From Chitinophagales bacterium (GTDB lineage Bacteria; Bacteroidota; Bacteroidia; Chitinophagales; UBA2359), in contig JAHDIA010000097.1 in assembly GCA_020631035.1 (NCBI GenBank), positions 1 through 12,702 of the forward strand: a stretch of DNA of 12,702 bases. The letters are read 5' to 3'. The translations under genes were made by a program, and so were the position numbers. How positions within the stretch are numbered: the stretch's first letter is position 1; each line of letters starts with the position of its first letter. Positions 6,823-12,702 of the stretch are shown one piece after another. The notes beneath the pieces are model-generated. The model did no database searches. It had not been told where the DNA came from and saw only the letters and a list, made by a program, of their open reading frames with translations.

Positions 6823-7081
6823 TGTTAAATAAAGCTGATAAATATGGATAATTCATCTATAAAGGCAACCCCTAGCAAGTTTTGCTCGTTATTGTTGTTA
6901 TCTTAGTAGCAATTGCCAATGTTTGTTGAGGGTAAAATGTTAATTATTAGGCATTTCTATTATGTTTTTAGTGAAAACATTGTATTTATGCCTCAAGTGC
7001 TGTATTTTTAGTTCAAAAAAATGGTTTCTCTTGATTTTTTCCCATTTTTTGCCGAACAACAAAGTTTAAAATAGTAAAAAT
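6823..7081. other. Divergent intergenic region, leader of the peroxidase unit 1
   Basis: AT-rich stretch between repeat copy C and the first peroxidase gene. I see no gene or RNA gene in it. A short AGCAA-GTT-TTGCT hairpin is at 6874-6886. The promoter of unit 1 should lie here: TATTTATG at 6983-6990 matches five of the six fixed bases of the Bacteroidota -7 box TAnnTTTG, with TATG at 6961-6964 in place of TTTG upstream. That call is weak. Confidence 0.4.
6993..7007 (+). promoter_or_regulatory. Leader element shared by both peroxidase units (copy 1)
   Basis: TCAAGTGCTGTATTT begins 89 bp before the first peroxidase ATG. The second peroxidase has TCAAGTACTAAATTT 87 bp before its ATG (12 of 15 identical). 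Conserved sequence at a conserved distance in otherwise diverged leaders suggests a promoter-proximal or operator site, or a relic of the duplication. Confidence 0.4.
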
Positions 7082-8263
7082 ATGAAAAATAAAATCACAT
7101 TTTTAAGTCTTATTTTCCTGGGTATTGTATTTACTCAATGTGCTAAGGAGGGTGTAGAAATTGAATCCAACTATTATTCTGAAGAGGATTATGCACTTAT
7201 TTCTGAACATTTGAATTTGCCCAATACCTCATTGGATTATACCCTCAACTTCCCCAATTATTATGGTCGTCCAGGCAATCAGTTTGATTCTGACTTGGCT
7301 ACTTTGGGTAGGGTTCTATTTTATGATGTAAATTTGTCTAAAGACCGTTCTGTTTCTTGTGCTTCTTGTCACAAACAAGAACTGGCTTTTGCAGATGATG
7401 TACCTTTTAGCAAGGGTATAGAGAACAGAGAAACAAGCCGTAACTCGCTTGCCTTGGGTTCTGTTTTCAATTTCCGTGAATATTATGGTCCTAGTCGTGT
7501 ACCATTTTTCTGGGATAATAGAGTGGAAACAGTTGAAGAACAGTCTGAACAGACGTTGGCCAATGAGAACGAAATGGGCATGGAGATGCATACAGTGGTC
7601 GCAAGAGTCAAAGAGTTTTCTTACTATGGTCCGCTCTTTAAGCAGGCTTTTGGATCAGCAGAAGTAAACTCAGAAAAGGTATTGGCGGCTGTTAGTGAAT
7701 TTGTCAATACCATTGGCAGTTACAATTCTCTTTATGACCAAGCTTTGGATGATTTATATGCAGAAAAAGGCTTTTCTTATACCCAATATCTTGAACAAGA
7801 CCTAGCGAAACTGAATGCTCAGGAAAATGCAGGTAAGAACATTTATTTGAGCAATTGTGCCAGTTGTCATGGAAACATCAATGGCTTGCCTGGTCAAGTT
7901 GCTGCTAACAATGGGCTTGATATGGATTATTTGGATAAAGGTATTGGAGATTTGAACAATGATGCTTCTCAAATAGGTATGTTTAAAGTTCCTACATTGC
8001 GCAATATTGAGTTGACTGGTCCTTATATGCATGATGGTCGCTTTGCTACTTTAGAAGAAGTTGTTGAGCACTACAGCAATGGCATCCAAGACCACCCCAA
8101 TTTGAATAATGAGTTGAAGGTGTACTCGTATGATACATACGATTATGAGCCTGTAAAAATGAATTTTTCAAATACTGACAAAGAGAACTTACTTGCTTTC
8201 TTACGTACTTTCACTGATGAAGGAATGTTGAGTAAGCAAATTTATGCTGACCCTTTTAAGTAA
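7082..8263 (+). CDS. Di-heme cytochrome c peroxidase / MauG-like lipoprotein (paralog 1)
   Basis: Envelope di-heme c-type cytochrome of 393 residues. A lipoprotein signal peptide ends FTQC with lipidated Cys20. Haem 1 binds at CASCH (93-97) and haem 2 at CASCH (259-263). Other family blocks are LGRVLFYDVNLS (75-86), FFWDNR (142-147), NENEMGM (161-167) and FKVPTLRNIELTGPYMHDGR (301-320). The family reduces H2O2 or, in MauG and MbnH, uses a high-valent di-haem state to oxidise a partner protein. Two details favour the MauG-like side: no histidine lies between H97 and W144 to act as a distal ligand to haem 1, and Y331 in VVEHY is at the place where I expect the classical haem-2 methionine ligand. 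First gene of a plus-strand unit, with the next gene 97 bp away behind a strong hairpin. The exact substrate is not determinable. Confidence 0.92.
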   Translation: MKNKITFLSLIFLGIVFTQCAKEGVEIESNYYSEEDYALISEHLNLPNTSLDYTLNFPNYYGRPGNQFDSDLATLGRVLFYDVNLSKDRSVSCASCHKQELAFADDVPFSKGIENRETSRNSLALGSVFNFREYYGPSRVPFFWDNRVETVEEQSEQTLANENEMGMEMHTVVARVKEFSYYGPLFKQAFGSAEVNSEKVLAAVSEFVNTIGSYNSLYDQALDDLYAEKGFSYTQYLEQDLAKLNAQENAGKNIYLSNCASCHGNINGLPGQVAANNGLDMDYLDKGIGDLNNDASQIGMFKVPTLRNIELTGPYMHDGRFATLEEVVEHYSNGIQDHPNLNNELKVYSYDTYDYEPVKMNFSNTDKENLLAFLRTFTDEGMLSKQIYADPFK

Positions 8264-8295
8264 GTATAGCGAAATAAATAATTAGAAATAGTCTT

Positions 8296-8343
8296 ACAAG
8301 CGTATGTTTGAACAACAATTGGGTCGTTCGGACATACGCTTGT
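8296..8343 (+). terminator. Strong stem-loop between peroxidase 1 and the next gene
   Basis: Left arm 8296-8316 pairs with right arm 8323-8343. From the base there are 12 Watson-Crick pairs (ACAAGCGTATGT/ACATACGCTTGT), then two G-U pairs, then four more pairs, one mismatch and two pairs, closing a 6-nt loop AATTGG. The following TTGTATAA is a poor U-tract. It may act as a leaky terminator, attenuator or mRNA-stabilising hairpin that lowers expression of the two downstream genes relative to the peroxidase. Confidence 0.65.
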
Positions 8344-8360
8344 TTGTATAAATTGATTGT

Positions 8361-9338
8361 ATGACTAACAAACCTATATTAGCATTTATAAGCATTGTGT
8401 TTGGAGTGTTGTTGTTATTTGATGCCAATCTATGGGCACAAGTTGACTATTCCAAGGGATTTTATTTTCATCATCAAGCAAGCCAGGGAAATGCATTGAA
8501 CTTGACCAATGTCAAAGATTTAAAGTTGGGATTTGGTATTTCTCGAATGGGATTTGGTGGATCTTCAAACTATTTCCATCACAATCTTCAAGTTGCTTAT
8601 AGTCCTGTTAAAAATATAGGTATCATAGGTAATTACTTACAGTTGTATCCGAATAAAAATCACCCCAAAAATCGTGCATTTAATCTTGATTTAGGAGTTG
8701 GTACTTATTGGGTACTATGGCAAAGTAAAGAAATTCCCACTAGTAAAAACAAAATGAGGCGACAGATTTCGGCTGATTTATATGTTGTAGGAAGTTTAAG
8801 TCGACAAAACAATACTTATACAAAGTATAACTTTTTTAGCCCTGTTAATCCTGAAGGCTATTCAACCACTGCATTTGCTCGTTCTACTTTTACTCAATTT
8901 TTTGTTCAAGGAGGATTTCATTTTCAATTTGAAAAAATCAAACTTTCTTATTTGATTAAACTTGGACAATTAGATTACAGAAAGGTAAACTTTAAAGGTC
9001 TTCCTGAAATACTCACTTATGAACATTCTAATCTTGGTATTTTAGATCCTTTTACCAGTATCCAACAAGATTTTCGATTGGAAGTGGGGGCAAACAATGT
9101 AAAATTTTTTGTTGGCTTGACCAATTTACACATTCCCATTAATTGGGATAAAATGGAAAATATTGATCCCTTTACATTAGACGGATATTATCCTTACCAA
9201 GGTACTCATGATTTAGAAATCATTGCTGAATTTGCTCATATAAAATACATTCACAATTATGCAACCATCGGTTTGGTTTGGAATATAGAGCATTTGATTT
9301 CGACCCGTAAAGCAAATAAATTGGAAAATGAGCTTTAA
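8361..9338 (+). CDS. Exported beta-rich protein, probable outer-membrane barrel, paralog of the two lipoproteins downstream
   Basis: 325 residues. A signal peptide ends LWA|Q at residue 26; there is no lipobox cysteine, unlike its two relatives. The mature protein is rich in short alternating aromatic/polar beta strands, as in a small outer-membrane barrel. It shares with the proteins at 9350-10237 and 11808-12698 the motif SPVKNIGIIGNY (81-92), a following glycine-rich strand (LDLGVGTYW), a KLGQLDY strand, and a strand block ending FFVGLTNLHIP that aligns with YYFSITHHNLP. I do not recognise a named family and assign no function. It is followed after 11 bp by a lipoprotein of the same family, so the two are surely coexpressed and might form a heteromeric surface assembly. 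ATG at 8361 is the first start after the upstream hairpin. Confidence 0.8.
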   Translation: MTNKPILAFISIVFGVLLLFDANLWAQVDYSKGFYFHHQASQGNALNLTNVKDLKLGFGISRMGFGGSSNYFHHNLQVAYSPVKNIGIIGNYLQLYPNKNHPKNRAFNLDLGVGTYWVLWQSKEIPTSKNKMRRQISADLYVVGSLSRQNNTYTKYNFFSPVNPEGYSTTAFARSTFTQFFVQGGFHFQFEKIKLSYLIKLGQLDYRKVNFKGLPEILTYEHSNLGILDPFTSIQQDFRLEVGANNVKFFVGLTNLHIPINWDKMENIDPFTLDGYYPYQGTHDLEIIAEFAHIKYIHNYATIGLVWNIEHLISTRKANKLENEL

Positions 9339-9349
9339 AACCTACATAT

Positions 9350-10237
9350 ATGCTACAATTGACAACAACATATCGAATTGAGTTTGGCATTGTGTGTACA
9401 TTGTGTTTGCTCTTTTTACTAAGTTCTTGTAATAGAAATTTTTATTATGCTCCCAATCCTGCCAACACACTTGGTTTGAGTGAAGCAGGAGATGTAAAAA
9501 TTTCAGGAGGAACGGCTAAACAGAATGAACGTAGGGTTTTCAATCTTCAAGGGGGCATTAGTCCCCTAAAACACCTGGGTATTTATGGCAATTATCAGAA
9601 AATACAATCTAACGTTCAGGTGAATGAATATAGCCTTTTTGGCACCACCCATACAGAGGTTACTGATAATTATGGCGAACAGTGGGATGTGGGAATTGGC
9701 GGATATAAAGAATTGTACACTAAGAAAATATCTAAAGAAGCAGACACCCCTTATTTAAATTCTAGTGGTCTTTTTTTAGATGGCTATCTCAGTTATGGTC
9801 AGGGGAATATTTCTAATCTATATTATAATGGTAGCACCTCTAAAATGTCGTTTAAGAGGTATCAACTTCAATTAGGCACACAATTAAAGTTGAACATTGC
9901 TAGCATTAAATATTCTCTTTTGCTGGGTTCATTGGATTATGAAAAAGCTTTACTCACTGGCGAAATTGGCACAAGTGATATGAACAACATTAATTTGCTT
10001 ATTGAGCGAGATCCTTATTTTTATAGGGGCTATAATTTAAATCTAGAGTTAGGGTTTCGTATGCTACGTTATTACTTCTCCATTACCCATCACAACCTAC
10101 CTGATATTAATGAGCAGGTTCCTATTCATAGCAGTATGTTCCAAGCGGGTTTAATATTTGAATTGGATGAGTTTTATAAATTGTTCCGTAACAAAAGCTC
10201 CAATACTTCTAAAACAACAGAAGCTGAAAAATTTTAA
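9350..10237 (+). CDS. Beta-rich lipoprotein of unknown function (family member A)
   Basis: 295 residues. Lipoprotein signal peptide with lipobox LSSC, lipidated Cys27. The mature N-terminus reads CNRNFYYAPNPANTLGLSE, almost the same as in the protein at 11808-12698 (CNRNYYYVPSPSNTLGLSE), so this anchor-proximal stretch is under strong constraint. SPLKHLGIYGNY is at 71-82. A conserved QWDVGIGGY strand carries a tryptophan shared with the second lipoprotein. The C-terminus has GLIFELDEFYK followed by a polar Ser/Thr-rich tail. Alternating strands suggest a lipid-anchored barrel, placed by inference in the outer membrane. It is the last gene of unit 1, 11 bp after the barrel paralog. Function unknown; its repeated association with a di-heme peroxidase is the main clue. 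Confidence 0.8.
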   Translation: MLQLTTTYRIEFGIVCTLCLLFLLSSCNRNFYYAPNPANTLGLSEAGDVKISGGTAKQNERRVFNLQGGISPLKHLGIYGNYQKIQSNVQVNEYSLFGTTHTEVTDNYGEQWDVGIGGYKELYTKKISKEADTPYLNSSGLFLDGYLSYGQGNISNLYYNGSTSKMSFKRYQLQLGTQLKLNIASIKYSLLLGSLDYEKALLTGEIGTSDMNNINLLIERDPYFYRGYNLNLELGFRMLRYYFSITHHNLPDINEQVPIHSSMFQAGLIFELDEFYKLFRNKSSNTSKTTEAEKF

Positions 10238-10274
10238 TTTTTATTTTTTATCATTAGACTTATCATATTGGACG

Positions 10275-10311
10275 AAAAATGGCTCTTTTCTGCCCACATT
10301 AGGCCTTTTTT
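10275..10311 (+). terminator. Weak terminator candidate after unit 1
   Basis: AAAAATGGC (10275-10283) can pair with GCCTTTTTT (10303-10311) apart from one T-T mismatch, closing a 19-nt loop, and the T-run is part of the right arm. It lies about 40 bp beyond the stop of the lipoprotein. The long loop makes it weak. Confidence 0.3.
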
Positions 10312-10496
10312 CACTCACATAACTAGGGCTATGCTCCTTCAAATCTGACCCGCCAAACAAGTCTATTAGATGATATATTTTGGCAAAAAATGGGAATTCC
10401 TTATATTAAATTCATTCATTTTACCTAAAATTGCCATTCTACTCTTACCTAAATAGTTTTGACTTATTTTTACATTAACACTAGGGTTCATGTGTT

Positions 10497-10511
10497 TCAA
10501 GTACTAAATTT
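10497..10511 (+). promoter_or_regulatory. Leader element shared by both peroxidase units (copy 2)
   Basis: TCAAGTACTAAATTT, 87 bp before the ATG of peroxidase 2, is the counterpart of 6993-7007. The sequence just upstream (GGTTCATG) also partly resembles TTTATG before copy 1. Whether it is a protein-binding site or part of a promoter cannot be told from two copies. Confidence 0.4.
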
Positions 10512-10583
10512 AAAAAGGACTAAATACAACTTTATATATTGATTGAGGACACCAATATTTAAATTAATTTAAACCTTTTAATT

Positions 10584-11774
10584 ATGAAAAACTCAATTGT
10601 ATTATTGTTCATAACATCCCTATGGCTTGTTTTTAGTCAATGTGGGAAAGATGGGATAGACATTGAATCTAATTATTATGCTGAAGAGGATTATGCCCTG
10701 CTCTCTCAATATCTAAACATACCCAATGTTCCTGCCAATTACCAAATCAAATTTCCAGATTATTATGGACCTGGACGTGGACCAAGCTTCAATACAGATT
10801 TAGCTACTTTGGGGAAGGTTCTATTTTATGATGTAAATCTGTCCAAGGATCGTTCTGTTTCTTGTGCCTCTTGCCACAAACAAGAATTGGCGTTTTCAGA
10901 TGATGTAGCTTTTAGCAAGGGAATTGAAAATAGAGAAACTACTCGCAATTCACTTGCCTTGGGTTCTGTATTTAGCTTTAACGAATATTATGGTCCAAGC
11001 AGCAGCATTCGCATTCCTTTTTTTTGGGACAATAGAGCAGAGTCTGCAATGGAACAGGCGGCACAAACCCTCAAAAATGAAAATGAGATGGGTATGGATA
11101 TGCCTACAGTTGTTGAACGAGTCAAAGACGCTCCTTACTATGTTCCTTTGATACAGAAAGCATTCGGTAAAACAGATATATCTGCCTATGAGATATTAAA
11201 TGCCATTAGTGAATTCACGAACACTATAGGAAGTGTCAATTCTCGCTATGATCAAGCTTTAGATGTTCTGTACGCCGAGAAAGGCTTTAGTTTCCAAAAC
11301 CATTTATCAAACAGTTTAGATCTACTTACCACTAAGGAAAATTTGGGAAAAAACATTTATTTAAGTAACTGTGCCAGTTGCCATAACAACATCAATGGTG
11401 CCCCCAATGTATTGTCTGCCAACAATGGTTTGGATTTGGTTTATACTGACAAAGGTATTGGTGCAATAAGCACAACCAATAATATAGGTATGTTCAAAGT
11501 TCCCACACTTCGTAATATTGAGTTAACTGCTCCCTATATGCATGATGGTCGCTTTGCCACTTTAGAAGAGGTCGTTGAGCATTATAGTACAGGTATTCAA
11601 GACCACCCAAACCTAAGTCAAGAGCTAAAAACATACTCTGAAGAAAACAGTCAATATGAGCCCATTAAATTTAATTTTACAGATAGCGAAAAAGCCAATC
11701 TGATTGCCTTTTTACGCACATTTACAGATGAAGAGTTTTTGAATAAAGAAGTTTATTCTGATCCATTCAAATAA
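10584..11774 (+). CDS. Di-heme cytochrome c peroxidase / MauG-like lipoprotein (paralog 2)
   Basis: 396 residues and collinear with the peroxidase at 7082-8263 over its whole length. Lipidated Cys20 (VFSQC), haem-binding CASCH at 94-98 and 263-267, FFWDNR at 146-151, FKVPTLRNIELTAPYMHDGR at 304-323 and Y334 in VVEHY at the presumed haem-2 sixth-ligand place. Most differences from paralog 1 around the haem motifs are third-codon-position changes, so the duplication is old and both copies are kept functional. The less conserved parts are the signal peptide, the PG/RG-rich stretch near 62-68, and the segment before haem 2 (about 236-250). It is followed by a lipoprotein 33 bp downstream, with no hairpin between, unlike unit 1. 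It is expected to have the same chemistry as paralog 1, perhaps with a different partner or expression condition. Confidence 0.92.
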   Translation: MKNSIVLLFITSLWLVFSQCGKDGIDIESNYYAEEDYALLSQYLNIPNVPANYQIKFPDYYGPGRGPSFNTDLATLGKVLFYDVNLSKDRSVSCASCHKQELAFSDDVAFSKGIENRETTRNSLALGSVFSFNEYYGPSSSIRIPFFWDNRAESAMEQAAQTLKNENEMGMDMPTVVERVKDAPYYVPLIQKAFGKTDISAYEILNAISEFTNTIGSVNSRYDQALDVLYAEKGFSFQNHLSNSLDLLTTKENLGKNIYLSNCASCHNNINGAPNVLSANNGLDLVYTDKGIGAISTTNNIGMFKVPTLRNIELTAPYMHDGRFATLEEVVEHYSTGIQDHPNLSQELKTYSEENSQYEPIKFNFTDSEKANLIAFLRTFTDEEFLNKEVYSDPFK

Positions 11775-11807
11775 ACACTTATTCAACAACTTCTTAAATG
11801 TACTAAT

Positions 11808-12698
11808 ATGCGTTCATTCATTCAATTTATGATTGGCTGTTGTGCCAATCTATCTTTTATTGCCTCAATAGTTTTTGTTGTTTTTCTAATGACTGCCTGT
11901 AATCGCAATTACTATTATGTTCCAAGTCCATCCAATACTTTGGGCTTGAGTGAAAAAGGCGATTTCAAGTTTTCAGGAGGAATCAGGGAGATGAAAGAAT
12001 TTGAAAACCAACAAAAATCTTACAATTTACAAATGGGATTTAGCCCTCTTAAAAATATAGGTGTGTATGGCAATTACTTTGAGATTGCTTCCAAGCCTAA
12101 AGTATTTCTTGATACGGGAGTATTAGATAATTATGGAGCTCAATGGGATATTGGGATTGGTGCATATAGGAATATAGCCTTTCCTAATTTTTCTAAAAAA
12201 ATAAGAAATCCAAAGCTGTTCAAGCCTAACAATACATTTTTATTGGAGACCTATTTTAGTTATGGGAGAGGAAGTATTAAAAACTCCTATATTGAAGGAG
12301 GTAGTTCTGTTGTCAACTTTCAAAGATTTGGATGGCAAGCAGGGCTGCAACTCAAACTTAAATTGGGATCTTTGGGTATCAGTGGCTTATTGGGTCAAAT
12401 TGATTATAGTAATGTATCAATAGACATTAGCAATATAGATACTAATGTCAGCTTGGGTTTTTGGGATGATATAGCACTTTTAAATGATTGGGACCCTTTG
12501 TTTTTTACTGGCTACAATATTTATTATGACATTGGTATCAAACAAGTACGTTTTTATGTATCTCTTACTTACCATCATTTTCCTGGAATAAAAGAGTTAC
12601 AGGCTACAGACTATTTAGTCAATCGTTATATCAATACTGGTATTGTTATTGAACTGGACGAAATCTATAAAGAAACGTGGCGTAAAAATAAAAGATAA
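11808..12698 (+). CDS. Beta-rich lipoprotein of unknown function (family member B)
   Basis: 296 residues, complete: the stop lies 4 bp before the window end. The signal segment is long (about 30 residues, with an unusual Cys-Cys at 11-12) and ends in lipobox LMTAC, lipidated Cys31. The mature start CNRNYYYVPSPSNTLGLSE and the motif SPLKNIGVYGNY (79-90) match the protein at 9350-10237, as do QWDIGIGAY, a RDP/WDP-x-F-x-x-GYN block (WDPLFFTGYN) and the C-terminal IVIELDEIYK. It lacks the Ser/Thr-rich tail of member A. Alternating strands suggest a lipid-anchored outer-membrane barrel. It is the partner gene of peroxidase 2 in unit 2; further genes of the unit may lie beyond the window. No known function recognised. 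Confidence 0.8.
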   Translation: MRSFIQFMIGCCANLSFIASIVFVVFLMTACNRNYYYVPSPSNTLGLSEKGDFKFSGGIREMKEFENQQKSYNLQMGFSPLKNIGVYGNYFEIASKPKVFLDTGVLDNYGAQWDIGIGAYRNIAFPNFSKKIRNPKLFKPNNTFLLETYFSYGRGSIKNSYIEGGSSVVNFQRFGWQAGLQLKLKLGSLGISGLLGQIDYSNVSIDISNIDTNVSLGFWDDIALLNDWDPLFFTGYNIYYDIGIKQVRFYVSLTYHHFPGIKELQATDYLVNRYINTGIVIELDEIYKETWRKNKR

Positions 12699-12702
12699 GG
12701 AA

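Larger units (their letters stand above)
10238..10583. other. Intergenic region between the two peroxidase units
   Basis: A 346-bp AT-rich gap with no supported gene. It holds a weak terminator candidate near its left end and the leader of peroxidase 2. GGCAAAAAATGGGAA at 10382-10396 matches, inverted, 15 bp of the leader of peroxidase 1 (7039-7053). ACTAGGG occurs twice (10322 and 10480). A long gap here and not within the units supports two separate transcripts. Confidence 0.5.

Noticed and set aside
10482..10489. TAGGGTTC as a -7 promoter box of peroxidase 2, with TTTG 20 bp upstream
   Set aside because: It matches TAnnTTTG at only four of six fixed bases, and its place relative to the shared leader element differs from that in unit 1.

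Overview
The window comes from a low-GC member of the Bacteroidota. The evidence is an ECF sigma / FecR / STN-TonB receptor cassette, many exported proteins and lipoproteins, starts without Shine-Dalgarno sequences, and intergenic stretches filled with palindromic repeats. The repeat style suggests a Saprospiraceae-like organism, but that is an impression; I cannot fix the genus.

Left half (about 1-6550), all genes on the minus strand. Reading in the direction of transcription: a small lipoprotein (6548-6063) and a secreted GH27 alpha-galactosidase (6058-4898) lie 4 bp apart as one operon. Next comes a 363-bp repeat-filled gap. Then comes a cell-surface signalling operon: an ECF sigma factor (4534-4031), a FecR-type anti-sigma factor (3964-2957) and a TonB-dependent outer-membrane receptor with an STN signalling domain (2955 or 2973-316). 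A hairpin at 284-300 follows the receptor gene. A composite palindromic repeat of about 235-340 bp occurs three times, in alternating orientation (9-262, 4556-4897, 6588-6822), and it bounds both gene blocks.

Right half (about 7080-12702), all genes on the plus strand, divergent from the left half. It holds two tandem paralogous units. Unit 1 is a MauG-like di-heme cytochrome c peroxidase lipoprotein (7082-8263), a signal-peptide beta-rich protein (8361-9338) and a beta-rich lipoprotein (9350-10237). Unit 2 is a second di-heme peroxidase (10584-11774) and a second beta-rich lipoprotein (11808-12698). The three beta-rich proteins share a motif, SP[LV]K[HN][LI]G[IV]xGNY, and look like members of one family. 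The two peroxidases are close full-length paralogs. A similar 15-bp element lies 87-89 bp upstream of each peroxidase start, and an 18-bp-stem hairpin separates the peroxidase from the next gene in unit 1 only.

The best candidate for an undescribed system is this repeated pairing of a surface or periplasmic di-heme peroxidase with its own small family of beta-barrel-like envelope proteins. One possibility is that the peroxidase oxidatively modifies or supplies electrons to the barrel protein. This is inference; the sequence shows only the pairing, the duplication and the haem motifs.
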